This document shows positions 12,352 through 22,488 of a DNA stretch of 29,048 nucleotides, piece after piece. Both the position numbers and the translations under genes were made by a program. Each line of letters begins with the position of its first letter. Within the stretch, counting starts at the first letter, position 1. Below the pieces are notes generated by a model that worked only from the letters and a program-made list of their open reading frames with translations, had not been told where the DNA came from and did no database searches. The stretch is taken from positions 1 through 29,048 of the IMG/VR virus record IMGVR_UViG_3300025082_000047; one strand, 5' to 3'. The stretch comes from a virus.

Positions 12352-14724
12352 ATGGCAAGTAGAAAAGACAGCAAAGTTGTAATTGACATTGATGTGGATG
12401 TCAGTGGAACTGGTGAATTAAAAAAGCTAGACAAAGAGCTCAAGAGTGCTGAGAAAGAAGTCAGCAAACTGGGTGGATCACTCAAGAAAGCTGACAAAGA
12501 GTTTGATAAAAACAAAGAGTCTCTCAAACAACTTGATAAGGGTGTGGGGATGACAACAGCTGGCTTTTCTCAGATGGCCAGAGCTGTGGCAACATCCTCA
12601 GCCTCATTGCTGGCTGTGGCCTCTCCTATTGCTGGATTCGTGGCAGTTGGGGGAGTTGCAACAAAGGTGAGTCTGGACTGGGCTGGAGCTGTTGCTGAGA
12701 CATCCAAAGAGCTTGAGAATCTATCACTTTTAGCTGGGACAACAACAACAGAGATGCAACTCTGGGCTTTTGCTGGCAAGTCAGTTGGATTGACAACTGA
12801 AAAAATGGCTGATATTTTCAAAGATACCTCTGACAAAATGGGGGATTTTTTACAAAACAATGCTGGTCCAACAAAAGACTTTTTTGACAACATTGCAAGT
12901 CAAGTGGGAGTTACAGCTGAGGCTTTTAAAAACCTCTCTGGAGCTGAGTCTCTCCAGCTTTATGTCAAAACACTTGAGAAAGCAAACCTAACTCAGTCAG
13001 AAATGACTTTTTACATGGAGGCTATTGCATCAGATTCAACAGCTCTCCTCCCATTGCTCAAAAACAACTCAGCTGAGTTTGAGAGAATGTCAAAGATCTC
13101 AATCAATAACATAATGAGCCCAGAGGTCATCAAACTTGCAAAAGAATTTTCTCAAGACATGGCAGTTGTTGATTCAATATTTACAAATTTAAAAAATGTG
13201 AGTGCTGGGCCTCTGTTCAAAGAGTTAAATCCAGCCATTGATAAAATGATGGATGCCCTGTCAGATCCAGAGGTTTTGAGTGGCCTCACAAATGGACTGG
13301 GAGAGGTTGCAAGGGTCATGGGGATCATTGCATCAGATTCTATCACTTTTGCCACATGGATTGGAAAAGCTGTCATTGATGTGGCAACAACATCAAACCT
13401 AGAGAAACAAATTGAGCTAGATGAGAAAAGGCTGGAGCTTTTCCAAAAGGAGGGGGAGCTTTTACAAAAAATTAATGATCTGAGATCTGATGGGGCTCAG
13501 ATCGGTGGCAAAAACTCTGGGAAATTATCTCTGACTTTGGGTTTGTTGGATGACATACAGGGGAAAATGTTGAACCTTGATAATCAGATCCTAGAGAATG
13601 ACAATAAACTAGCTGGGATAATTGCAAAGGTTGAGAAAACTCCAGCAATCAAAACAGGTGTGACAGGTCAAACTCAATCTGACAGGGATGCAATTGAAAA
13701 GGCAAACAAAGAATCTCTAAAACTTGCAAAGGAAAAACTCGAGGCTGACAGGCTCAGACAGAAACAAATAGATCAAGAGATTCAAAGCAAATTAAAAATC
13801 CTAGAGCTTGACAAAGCCATTGCTGATGCTGAGTTTGAGCAAAGTAAAACCCAGACAGAGGTGTCTGGAGCAAAAGCTGAGTCTGAGTTTACTGAGAAAA
13901 GATCTCAAATAAAACCTCTCACAGCAATTGACTCCCAGTTTATCATTGAGCAGTCTGGAGCCATTGCTGAGCTGGAGGCTTTAAGACTTGAGGAAATTCA
14001 AGAGTTTGAACTGATGAGACTTGAGATCATTGAGGCCTCTGAGAGTGAGATCACAGCTGTCAAGGATAGACATCTATTAGAGAGAGAAACTCTCAAAATC
14101 CAGTCTGATCAAAAACTCTTAGAGTCAGAAAAAAAAGCCAGTCAAGAAATTGCCAAACAGGATGCAAAAATATTGAGGATGCAAGAGAAAGCGATCTCAA
14201 CCTCTTTGGGTAACATGGCCCATGTTTTTAAAGCTGGAGCTGAGGGAAATGAAAAACTAGCAACAGCTTATAAAATTACAGCATCAGCACAGGCCTTGAT
14301 GTCAACATATTTGGCTGTTAATAATGCAATGGCTCAAGTTCCTTATCCTTTAAATATTGCTGTGGCTGGGACTACTCTGGCAAGTGGTCTGGTGAATGTG
14401 GCCCAGATCAATGCTCAAAAGTTTGAAAATGGAGGAGTTGGGGGAGTTGTTGGGGGTAATTTTACAGGGGGATCAGTGGGTCCAGACAATACAACAGCAA
14501 TAGTCCGAACTGGGGAGATGGTTTTGAACTCCACACAACAGAGGACTCTTTTTGACATTGCAAATGGTCAAGGTGGGGGAGGTGTATCTGTCAATTATGC
14601 TCCAGTGATCAATGGGGGTGGGGATGTTGAGTCAATCAAAAGAGCCCTTTTTGATGACAGGGATGAGTTTGTCTCAGTCTTACAGGATGCAATGGCTGTG
14701 AGTGGTGAGCTGGGGAGCGTATAA
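12352..14724 (+). CDS. Tail tape measure protein
   Basis: A 790-residue protein that sets tail length and is threaded inside the tube. Residues 1-65 are a charged coiled coil (KKLDKELKSAEKEVSKLGGS). A hydrophobic Ala/Val-rich segment near 80-110 (SSASLLAVASPIAGFVAVGG) may insert in a membrane during DNA entry. Long helices fill 370-640. The C-terminus, 'FENGGVGGVVGGNFTGGSVGPDNTTAIVRTGEMVLN', is the glycine-rich end typical of siphophage tape measures. ATG 12352 has AAGAGG upstream. An upstream TTG at 12298 lies before the promoter box and is not used. At 1.5 Angstrom per residue, 790 residues suggest a tail of roughly 120 nm; this is an estimate. Confidence 0.9.
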   Translation: MASRKDSKVVIDIDVDVSGTGELKKLDKELKSAEKEVSKLGGSLKKADKEFDKNKESLKQLDKGVGMTTAGFSQMARAVATSSASLLAVASPIAGFVAVGGVATKVSLDWAGAVAETSKELENLSLLAGTTTTEMQLWAFAGKSVGLTTEKMADIFKDTSDKMGDFLQNNAGPTKDFFDNIASQVGVTAEAFKNLSGAESLQLYVKTLEKANLTQSEMTFYMEAIASDSTALLPLLKNNSAEFERMSKISINNIMSPEVIKLAKEFSQDMAVVDSIFTNLKNVSAGPLFKELNPAIDKMMDALSDPEVLSGLTNGLGEVARVMGIIASDSITFATWIGKAVIDVATTSNLEKQIELDEKRLELFQKEGELLQKINDLRSDGAQIGGKNSGKLSLTLGLLDDIQGKMLNLDNQILENDNKLAGIIAKVEKTPAIKTGVTGQTQSDRDAIEKANKESLKLAKEKLEADRLRQKQIDQEIQSKLKILELDKAIADAEFEQSKTQTEVSGAKAESEFTEKRSQIKPLTAIDSQFIIEQSGAIAELEALRLEEIQEFELMRLEIIEASESEITAVKDRHLLERETLKIQSDQKLLESEKKASQEIAKQDAKILRMQEKAISTSLGNMAHVFKAGAEGNEKLATAYKITASAQALMSTYLAVNNAMAQVPYPLNIAVAGTTLASGLVNVAQINAQKFENGGVGGVVGGNFTGGSVGPDNTTAIVRTGEMVLNSTQQRTLFDIANGQGGGGVSVNYAPVINGGGDVESIKRALFDDRDEFVSVLQDAMAVSGELGSV

Positions 14725-16151
14725 TGATTTTTAATGGCTTTGATGTATTGCTGAAAACTTTTTCAATAAATCCAGAGATAAACTCAACTCAATTTAAAGG
14801 GTCAAATGGTAGGACAAAACACAGAGTCAGATCAAACAATCCAGTAAACTGGGACTCAAATGTCACTTTTAATTTTCAAGATTATGACAAGGCTCTTGAA
14901 TTCACAGAGTCCCTCAAACCCTTGCAGTCCTATGACTTGCAGATTGATGCTGGAGATGTTGATTTTATAGCTCCAGAGATGACAAAAACAGGAGGAGTCA
15001 CAAAGGTATTTTTGAAAACACAGCCTAAAATCTCAGTTGATGGATTTAAAAGTGTTAATGTGGAAATGAGATTGACTCTGGATAAATCAAATGTCACCCC
15101 TCCAGAATCTTGCACTCCTTTTGATGGGGTTTATAAAAATTATTTTATAGGTAATGGAGTTGATAGTGGGGTTGATTTAGGTAGTACAGCATTTACTGAT
15201 GTTATAGCTTTACATGTTAAAATTAAGTTAAACTCTTCTTGGAATGGTTACGGAAATATATTCACTTATTGTGGATCTGAAAATGGGTCAATTTACTCAG
15301 TTCCTCCTTTTGAAATATATATTCTACCAAGTAGAAATTTAAGGGTTGCCTGTTACAATAGCAACCCAACTGACAACGCAAGTGGTAGAAAGTTTATAAA
15401 AACAAGTAATCTTATACCTTTAGATACAGAGGTTGAGATAACTTGCTCCTTGAACCTAACAAATCCAAGTAATCAAATAAAATTATTTATTAATGGTGTA
15501 ATGGCAACAGCTTTAACATCAGACAACGATAGTTTTTCTAGTGTTTACAGCTTAATCTCTCCAAGAGCTTTGTGTGGCATAGGATACAACTTAAATGGTT
15601 ATTATTCGGGGTTTAATGGCGAAATTCAAGATCTTTATTGGAGCACAAACCCTCTAGCAATAGACAAAGCTACTATCGTTCAATATGCTGATAGGTCAGA
15701 ACACTTCACGCGGAATTTTCCAGATGTTCCTCTGTCTGACTGGATAGGTGGGGCAGTACAGGGAGCAGTTGAGATTGAACCTCCAGTTGTTTGTGATGGG
15801 GTTGGATCTGGTGATTTTGATGGTTCGTTTATTTGGTCAATACCTTGGAAGTGGGAATATAATACAGGAGCATTGAGGGGTTCAGAATTTCATGAGACTT
15901 ATTCTGGGGGGCAGTCAATCACTGGAGATCTGGTGACAGGACACTCAGCAAAATTTTCATATATTTTGACCTATGAGGAGTATATTGAGATTTTAAAAAA
16001 TATCCTCTGGGGTGTGAGATATTCTGATTTTTTATGGGATGGAGAGATCTCTGTTTTTGCAAAAGGCTCCTCTGTGAGAATTACAAAGTTTAATTTTAAA
16101 TATACTGGGAAACGGATGTATTCTGTTGATCTAGTGATTGAGAGTGTTTGA
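14724..16151 (+). CDS. Distal tail protein with an inserted lectin-like domain
   Basis: A 475-residue protein at the position of the distal tail (Dit) gene, overlapping the tape measure stop by 1 base. Residues 1-130 and about 333-475 appear to form the backbone Dit-like fold, ending 'SVRITKFNFKYTGKRMYSVDLVIESV'. Between them is a 200-residue jelly-roll domain resembling LamG/concanavalin-like lectins: 'IALHVKIKLNSSWNGYGNIF' (strand pair), 'EVEITCSLNLTNPSNQIKLFINGV' (the classic hairpin with F-I-N-G), and 'GFNGEIQDLYWS'. That domain would bind surface glycans, adding receptor specificity to the tail tip. Its coding sequence differs in composition from both flanks. Confidence 0.7.
   Translation: MIFNGFDVLLKTFSINPEINSTQFKGSNGRTKHRVRSNNPVNWDSNVTFNFQDYDKALEFTESLKPLQSYDLQIDAGDVDFIAPEMTKTGGVTKVFLKTQPKISVDGFKSVNVEMRLTLDKSNVTPPESCTPFDGVYKNYFIGNGVDSGVDLGSTAFTDVIALHVKIKLNSSWNGYGNIFTYCGSENGSIYSVPPFEIYILPSRNLRVACYNSNPTDNASGRKFIKTSNLIPLDTEVEITCSLNLTNPSNQIKLFINGVMATALTSDNDSFSSVYSLISPRALCGIGYNLNGYYSGFNGEIQDLYWSTNPLAIDKATIVQYADRSEHFTRNFPDVPLSDWIGGAVQGAVEIEPPVVCDGVGSGDFDGSFIWSIPWKWEYNTGALRGSEFHETYSGGQSITGDLVTGHSAKFSYILTYEEYIEILKNILWGVRYSDFLWDGEISVFAKGSSVRITKFNFKYTGKRMYSVDLVIESV
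15118..15717 (+). other. Recently acquired LamG-like domain segment within the distal tail gene
   Basis: About 600 bases encode residues 132-332. They contain about eight CpGs, whereas the preceding 390 bases of the same gene contain none that I can find. Codons shift from GGG/CTC/AGG-type to AT-ending forms such as TTA, GTT and GAA. The edges fall at 'CTPFDG' and 'SEHFTRNFPD', close to domain boundaries, with the frame kept. Confidence 0.7.
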
Positions 16152-19100
16152 TGGGTTTAATAAAATACAGGGTTGACATTGATTTTGAAAAGCCATCAAT
16201 ATCAAACTCAACCTATGGAGTTTATAATGGAGTCATGAGGCTGGTGACAGGTGACGAGCCTTACAGCATCCCCTCTGGAGGTTTTGCAAAGGATGGGCTT
16301 TTAAAATCAAACAATGTGAGGAGCCCATCAAAATCCATCAATATACATGGAGGTGGGTTGATCAGCATGGCATCTGGTGGGAGTTTGTCAATCAGTAACA
16401 TGGATGACATCTCTGGATTTTTCTCAGAAAATCAACTTTTTCCATCCTATAAGTTTGTTAAAATCTATGAGATTACTCAAACAGGGGAGAGGCTTGATTT
16501 TTCTGGTATTATAACCACATACACTATCAGCCCATCAGAGATCTCATTCTCTTTGGGGAGTAGGTTTCAAAGAATACTCACAAAAACTCCATCAAAAAAA
16601 GCCTCCAGTCTGGCCTTTGGTATAATTGGGGACAATCAAAAAGCAAGCTCAAAAATCTCTTTTCCTGTCATTGCTGGGATCCATCAAGGTCTGGACTCAT
16701 CCAGATCATTCCCAACCTCTGTTTTTTCAGCCTCAACCTATGATAATATAAACCCATACTTATATGACAGGGCCTCAGCTGGCCAAAGCTCTGACTCTTT
16801 AAATTTGGGGAATTTAAGAGCTGACACTCTGGCTGATGACAGCATGAATGGGAAATTTTTGTATTTGTTATCTGGAGAGGGTGACTCTTTTGCTGTTGAG
16901 ATTGTTGGAAATAAAAAAAATACATTTTGGGATGATATAACAAATTTTAATGTGAAAACTCCATTTGAGACATACCTTTTGGGATTTAGCACAGAGAGAA
17001 AGTTTAATCTTTCAAATCAATATCCATCTGAGTCAAACACTGACATTGAGGGGTTTATTTATGAGGTGAATCAAACAGCTGGAGCCATTGATCCCCAGAC
17101 AGGTGTGAGTGTTTCATTTACTCCAGATTACCTCTCAGAGGATCCTCTCCCAGAGCCAGCCTCAAAATTTCCTCAGTGGAATATGCCCCAAAATCCTCAA
17201 CTAAATGAGGATAACAATGACAGCATAAATCCCTATGATCCTAAAATGGTTTATCCCTATGCTGAGAGATCCTCACAGGCTGTCATTTTAGATGTGCCAG
17301 CTGGAGGTGTTGAGTTGGAGCTGGGGGATGCAAGCATCTCAGAAATAACATCAATACAAAACATTACTGAGTTTGACTCCTATGCAACAACGACAGGGAA
17401 TAAAATCACTTTTCAAAAGGAGTGTATTGGTCCAGACTTCACAATTGAGATTTTTCAGCCAGTGGGATCTCCAGATGGATCATTTAATTCTCAAGGGATC
17501 TCAAGCTCAAAAGTGATAAACACATCAAACTCTCTGGAGGTGTGGGAGGACACGACTCTCATCAGTTTTAATCAGCCATCCATGAGACTCTCATCAACTT
17601 TGGCAAATTATACACCTTATGATTTTTATAAAGAGCCTAGAGTTTACTATAATCCAGCTGATGCAAACTCCAGATCTGGATATTATAGATTTATGCAAAT
17701 GCTCCCAAATGCTTTTTTTGAGTGGAATCACTGGTTGAGCCCAACATCTCCAGAGCCAGAGCCTCCCACATGGGGGCCTCAATTTGCAAACAACTCAGAT
17801 TATTTTTTGAATAATCCAGAGTGGATGTCTGGAGATATAAAAAAAGCAAGTCCCACAAATGTCTGGAGGAGATCGGTTGTTTGTACTCGGTTGAGTGACA
17901 TTGACAATGAGCCTCTGATCCAGTTGAGTCAAACATCCAGAGAGACATTCACTCAGACACAAAGGTTTGAGGTTTCTGACACAAAAAAAGTGATTGATTC
18001 ATTTAATGAGATCGGCCTGTCCTTTGGTATAGGTGGGTCAGTAATCTATGATCCCAGAAACAACAATTTTTACAATAAATCTTTTGCCAGTAGGGTGTTT
18101 GATCTGGATCTGTTTTTATCGGCAAATATTGTGATCACAGCAAAAACAAAGAGTAATAAAAAGAGCTTTCTTTTGTTTGATAGTGAGACAATTTACATGG
18201 GAGGCACAAAGACATTTGGCTGGTCAAACATTGAGAAAACCACACTCCCAGACACTCCAGAATCAGATGAAAATATCATGTTTAAACTGGATTATTTTTT
18301 TGGGGCTGGGAGACAGGTTGAGCTCAATGAGGCTCAATGGAATGCTGACAAGGACCACAATGTCAGCAAGCTCATAAAAATTGAGGATGTCATGTCAAAT
18401 TTGGAAAAATTGACAGATGTTGAGTTTCTTGAGTGCTCTGTGAGGTTTGAATTTAATATTGTTCCAGCCTTTGCTGACATTTGGGTTGAGTATGCAAATG
18501 GGAAAGCTCCCAGACTGACTCTGATCCATGAAATGAATTTACACAAATTACAATGGCAATTTATCAACAAACTTGACTCTGATGTGACTCTTAATGATAA
18601 CTCTTTAGATGTTGAGTATAGACTGGAGTGGACAGGTGTGTCTGATGTAGGTGGACAGGACTCTTTTCTGATTGATGTGGTAAAAGATACCCTTTTGACA
18701 TACGACAAAAGGCCATTGGGGGAGCTTGGAGCTGGCTGGGATGATTACAGGGGGATCCCATTGCTTGATGGATATATAAATCAGATCACATCAACTCAAA
18801 ACTTTTATAACTCTCTTTGTGCTCTGGGTGACTTTGCAATGTGGGTGGATGAGCATGATAAAATAAACATTAAAAAATGGACAAATGATCTGGGGTCTGG
18901 TGTGGTGTCTGACTTCACTCTCAGCCATGTTTTTGATGAGTCAAATATTGAGCAAGGGTCTTTAAATAAGGCACTCCAAAAGGCTACAAATGAGATTTAC
19001 AATCAAGTTTATATTACATTCAAGATCAGTGGATCTGAGGATGTGATTATCAACATTGATGGGACTCTTGAGGGGCCTTTTCCAGATGTCACTGATGACT

Positions 19101-19627
19101 GGCAGTCATTTGCTGAGGGTGTGACTGACTACAATAAGGCTAAAATGTGGTGGGAGAGGTTAGCTCAAGCTAATTTGAGAAGTCCAAACAATAAGATCTA
19201 TGAGAAATCAATTGAGTACATAAGAGATAGGGCTGGCATTGATCAATATATTGATTATGTGACCTCATGGCATACTTTTCAAAAGCTAGACATCCCTTTT
19301 TCTGTCCCTATGGCTGAGGGTGTTGAATATAACCTCATGGAGTTTTGTTCTTTTTCTGATGAGTGGATCACAGGTCAAACTTTGACAGGCTCTCCTGTCA
19401 CTTTCTATGGATGGATAACATCAATAAAACACGATTCAAACAACAATAATGTTAAATTGGTATTCACATCATACATTGATCCCAGAGAAATGTGTGTTTT
19501 GACCACAATTGATGAGGGGTTTGGAGATCAAAATCCATTTTATGACTCAGTTGATGAGGGGACTGGGGATCAAAACCCATACAATGATTTTATTGATCAG
19601 CAGTTTGATCTATCATGTAATTTTTAG
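16151..19627 (+). CDS. Large tail tip/baseplate hub protein
   Basis: An 1158-residue protein encoded between the distal tail and fibre genes, where the tail-associated hub protein normally lies. The N-terminal third is strand-rich (IKYRVDIDFEKPSISNSTYG; 'ISMASGGSLSISNMDDISGFFSEN'). The central part contains Pro/Trp-rich surface stretches (SPTSPEPEPPTWGPQFANN). Residues about 850-1120 (GYINQITSTQNFYNSLCALG and later 'VTFYGWITSIKHDSNNNNVKLVFTSY') recall the gp27-like hub fold seen in other tail-tip proteins. It ends with a two-copy acidic repeat. No peptidase motif is visible. ATG 16151 overlaps the previous stop by one base; an adjacent TTG at 16148 is not used. Confidence 0.65.
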   Translation: MGLIKYRVDIDFEKPSISNSTYGVYNGVMRLVTGDEPYSIPSGGFAKDGLLKSNNVRSPSKSINIHGGGLISMASGGSLSISNMDDISGFFSENQLFPSYKFVKIYEITQTGERLDFSGIITTYTISPSEISFSLGSRFQRILTKTPSKKASSLAFGIIGDNQKASSKISFPVIAGIHQGLDSSRSFPTSVFSASTYDNINPYLYDRASAGQSSDSLNLGNLRADTLADDSMNGKFLYLLSGEGDSFAVEIVGNKKNTFWDDITNFNVKTPFETYLLGFSTERKFNLSNQYPSESNTDIEGFIYEVNQTAGAIDPQTGVSVSFTPDYLSEDPLPEPASKFPQWNMPQNPQLNEDNNDSINPYDPKMVYPYAERSSQAVILDVPAGGVELELGDASISEITSIQNITEFDSYATTTGNKITFQKECIGPDFTIEIFQPVGSPDGSFNSQGISSSKVINTSNSLEVWEDTTLISFNQPSMRLSSTLANYTPYDFYKEPRVYYNPADANSRSGYYRFMQMLPNAFFEWNHWLSPTSPEPEPPTWGPQFANNSDYFLNNPEWMSGDIKKASPTNVWRRSVVCTRLSDIDNEPLIQLSQTSRETFTQTQRFEVSDTKKVIDSFNEIGLSFGIGGSVIYDPRNNNFYNKSFASRVFDLDLFLSANIVITAKTKSNKKSFLLFDSETIYMGGTKTFGWSNIEKTTLPDTPESDENIMFKLDYFFGAGRQVELNEAQWNADKDHNVSKLIKIEDVMSNLEKLTDVEFLECSVRFEFNIVPAFADIWVEYANGKAPRLTLIHEMNLHKLQWQFINKLDSDVTLNDNSLDVEYRLEWTGVSDVGGQDSFLIDVVKDTLLTYDKRPLGELGAGWDDYRGIPLLDGYINQITSTQNFYNSLCALGDFAMWVDEHDKINIKKWTNDLGSGVVSDFTLSHVFDESNIEQGSLNKALQKATNEIYNQVYITFKISGSEDVIINIDGTLEGPFPDVTDDWQSFAEGVTDYNKAKMWWERLAQANLRSPNNKIYEKSIEYIRDRAGIDQYIDYVTSWHTFQKLDIPFSVPMAEGVEYNLMEFCSFSDEWITGQTLTGSPVTFYGWITSIKHDSNNNNVKLVFTSYIDPREMCVLTTIDEGFGDQNPFYDSVDEGTGDQNPYNDFIDQQFDLSCNF
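19511..19594 (+). repeat. 42-base tandem repeat at the end of the tail tip gene
   Basis: Two in-frame copies (19511-19552 and 19553-19594) encode DEGFGDQNPFYDSV and DEGTGDQNPYNDFI. The acidic D-x-G-D-Q-N-P spacing could bind calcium or dock the fibre encoded next; this is inference. Confidence 0.7.
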
Positions 19628-19635
19628 AGGTATTT

Positions 19636-22476
19636 ATGACAATAGAGAATAAAAATGTGCAAGGGAGAGAGGGGCTAGAGGCTCAGCTCATAGCTAAATT
19701 GAGTGCTGGCCAACTGGGGAGAGCAACTGATTCAAAAAAGCTGATCCACAAATCCAGAGACATTGATGGGGGAACTGGTGATAATATAATCAGCAAATAT
19801 CCAGAGGAGTCTGAAATCCTCAGTTTGATTGCTCAAGCTGTGGGATCCTCATCCTATTGGTTAAATCCTGTCAATGATGTGCCAAGCCTCCCATCAAATG
19901 ATCCAATTGGGGCTGTCAGATTTGTGACATCTGAGGATCTACTTTATTTAAACACATCAAATGGATGGATTGAATTGATTGGATCTGGGGGAGGGACAGG
20001 AGGGTCTACTTTTGATTATTTGGGACTGATCCCCTCATCTGATGCTAATCTTTGCATTGAGTCTGGCTGGTATTCAACAAACACAGGGACAGATGTTGAT
20101 AATGTGCCTCCAGAGATATCAGATGTTTTGATAAATCAATCATGTTTTTTGAGGGTTTACAAATATCAGTCCAGCCCTGTTGCAACAGAGTACAGGCAAT
20201 CAGTCAAAGCTGGTGGGATTGAGTTTGAGAGAATAGGCACACAGGCTGGAGGCAATCCTCTATTTTGGAATGAATGGGAGAGTATAATTGATGAGGGGGA
20301 TCAAAGCCCATACATCTCAACCTCATCCAGATTCAGCGCCCCATCTGTAGGCTCTGGAGCTGGGTCAAATATTGATGGGACATGGGTGTATCAGACAATG
20401 CTCATGTCAGTCAATTCTGATCAGAAAAATGCTCCAGTCATGAGTGGAGACTGGGGAGTCACTGGGATTGATCAGTCAACAATTGATATCCCTATGGATG
20501 GTATTTATGAGATAAATGGACATTTTCCAGATATAACCTATTCAATAGTTACAGGTGGAGCAATCAACATAAATCAATCAATGATCATGGATGTTGACAA
20601 TGCTGTTGATCCCATTGAGTCAATTGAGCTGTCAACAAATGTCACATATTTAGATCAGCCAGATGGGGTTTTGATTGGGAATAGACTGGACAAAAATGCC
20701 TTTTCCAAAATAGTCAAATTATACAAAGGGGATGTTTTAAGCTTTAAATTGGGCCTACAAAATCCAGACTCATCAATCACTGGGGGGATTTATCAAACAG
20801 CAAATGAAAACTCCTCAATAAATGTGTTTAAAGTTGACTCAAAGGGCTCAAAAGGTGACAAGGGTGAGCAAGGTGAAAAGGGGGAAAAGGGTGACGCTGG
20901 AGGGTCTGGGACCACAACCTTTTATTTGGACTCAGTACAATCTGGTGAGCTCCCTCAATATGAGACTTTGGCTCTGGAGATACCAACAGGGCCAACAGCT
21001 ACAAAAACCCAAAACATAAACTCTGGAGCTGGTGAGGTTGAGATAGGAGCGTGGACATCTCCAGAGCTATCAGTTGTCAATACTTCTGAGTTCCCAGCTG
21101 GTGTTTATGAGTTTACCTCTTTTATGAGTTGTTCAAAATCCTCATCTACAAATACTTTGAAAATTCAGTGGTTTAAGAGATCAGCTGGAGGGGTTGAGAC
21201 ATTGCTGGCTGAGGCCTCATCAAATGATATAGACAGTCCAGTGCAATCTATCTATCAAATAGATTTAGCTCTGGGATCTCCAGTCTCTTTTTTACCAGAT
21301 GACAGATCTGTTTTTAAATATTTAATCTCAACAGCTGGCAACTCCAGAGATTTTACAATTTATTACGCATCTTTGACAGCTCCAGCATTTTGTCAAACGC
21401 CTATAAATATTATAGTTGATCAATATCTGGATAAATTGACAACAACTCCACAATCAGTCAATAGTGATGTAACTTTTGAGGAGCTTATAAGCCTCAAAAA
21501 AGGACTTGATATTTTGGGAGTCATGGCTGGAGGTTTTGCTCAAAAAGTCCCAGATAACTCATGGATTGGGCCTCAGACAGATCAAGGGGGGTGGTATTTA
21601 ACAAATGGAATAACTCCCAGCACTTTAAATTCTGGTATTCATTTACTTGATACAGGCCTTTTGATGACCTCTGGAGATGGATCTCAGTCATTTGGACAGG
21701 CTGGGTTTTTTGATGATTACGCTCAATTTAATCACATCAGAGGGGGGATGATTAGAGACTTTTTTAGACTTGGACTAAATGACATACAGCTCCAAATGGA
21801 TGGGGGTGGTGGGTTTATAATGAACTCAACAACATCCAACTGGTTTGATCAGCTAGGGAATACAATGCAAACAGATGCAAATGGGTATTTATTTGCTGGT
21901 GTGGGTGGTAAATACAGGTTTCAATCAGTCCCCTCTGATAATAGTCCAGCTTTTGCTGTGGGATTTAACTCATCAAATGAGCTGGTTTTGTTTCCTGTCC
22001 CATCTGGTGGAGGAGGAAGTGAAACACAGAGTATTCATTTTTCTAGGACATTCTCAAATCCTCCAAGTGGTAACCAGCAATTGCATCCAAATGGAGATTG
22101 GGATCCAAATCATCCAGCTTATGCCCTAGTGAGTTTAGCAAGTGGAAGCACTGGCAGTGGAGCCATGAGCTTCTCTGAGTTAAACACATCCTCAGCCTCT
22201 ACACTAACAATGAATGTGTTTAAAATAGTTGCTGGGACTCAATTGTCATCCAGACCAGACGATAATTCAGTCCCAGCTGGATCAGTCTCAGCTGGATCTT
22301 TTACAATTGCAATCCCATCAACTGGAGGAGTCACAAAATATAATGTATCTATCCCCATTGTTCCCTCTGGGGGAGGTGCTGGGGCCTCTCTGGGGGATCA
22401 GTTTGGTGTGGCTTTTAGTTCATATACAAACATAGGCTGTAATAGATTTGATTTATATTTAGAGATTGAAAGCTAA
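19636..22476 (+). CDS. Tail fibre with collagen-like stalk
   Basis: A 946-residue fibre or receptor-binding protein. The N-terminus (about 1-45, with 'SAGQLGRATDSKKLIHKSRD') has the look of fibre attachment domains. Residues 45-400 contain a lectin-like or beta-sandwich region (WVYQTMLMSVNSDQKNAPVM). Residues 404-424 are seven Gly-X-Y triplets, expected to form a collagen-type trimeric stalk. The rest includes Gly-rich strands and a terminal jelly-roll-like domain ending 'NIGCNRFDLYLEIES'. The start is ATG 19636 after AGAGG. It is the last large tail gene; a small protein gene follows after 12 bases. Confidence 0.75.
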   Translation: MTIENKNVQGREGLEAQLIAKLSAGQLGRATDSKKLIHKSRDIDGGTGDNIISKYPEESEILSLIAQAVGSSSYWLNPVNDVPSLPSNDPIGAVRFVTSEDLLYLNTSNGWIELIGSGGGTGGSTFDYLGLIPSSDANLCIESGWYSTNTGTDVDNVPPEISDVLINQSCFLRVYKYQSSPVATEYRQSVKAGGIEFERIGTQAGGNPLFWNEWESIIDEGDQSPYISTSSRFSAPSVGSGAGSNIDGTWVYQTMLMSVNSDQKNAPVMSGDWGVTGIDQSTIDIPMDGIYEINGHFPDITYSIVTGGAININQSMIMDVDNAVDPIESIELSTNVTYLDQPDGVLIGNRLDKNAFSKIVKLYKGDVLSFKLGLQNPDSSITGGIYQTANENSSINVFKVDSKGSKGDKGEQGEKGEKGDAGGSGTTTFYLDSVQSGELPQYETLALEIPTGPTATKTQNINSGAGEVEIGAWTSPELSVVNTSEFPAGVYEFTSFMSCSKSSSTNTLKIQWFKRSAGGVETLLAEASSNDIDSPVQSIYQIDLALGSPVSFLPDDRSVFKYLISTAGNSRDFTIYYASLTAPAFCQTPINIIVDQYLDKLTTTPQSVNSDVTFEELISLKKGLDILGVMAGGFAQKVPDNSWIGPQTDQGGWYLTNGITPSTLNSGIHLLDTGLLMTSGDGSQSFGQAGFFDDYAQFNHIRGGMIRDFFRLGLNDIQLQMDGGGGFIMNSTTSNWFDQLGNTMQTDANGYLFAGVGGKYRFQSVPSDNSPAFAVGFNSSNELVLFPVPSGGGGSETQSIHFSRTFSNPPSGNQQLHPNGDWDPNHPAYALVSLASGSTGSGAMSFSELNTSSASTLTMNVFKIVAGTQLSSRPDDNSVPAGSVSAGSFTIAIPSTGGVTKYNVSIPIVPSGGGAGASLGDQFGVAFSSYTNIGCNRFDLYLEIES
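20845..20907 (+). repeat. Collagen-like Gly-X-Y coding repeat
   Basis: Seven successive G-X-Y codon triplets (GSK, GDK, GEQ, GEK, GEK, GDA, GGS). Charged X and Y residues favour trimeric coiling without hydroxyproline. Confidence 0.85.
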
Positions 22477-22488
22477 AAGGAGATAAAA

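Noticed and set aside
18334-18708. 124-residue minus-strand ORF within the tail-tip gene
   Set aside because: The plus-strand frame is clearly coding; the reverse frame is open because of the codon bias.
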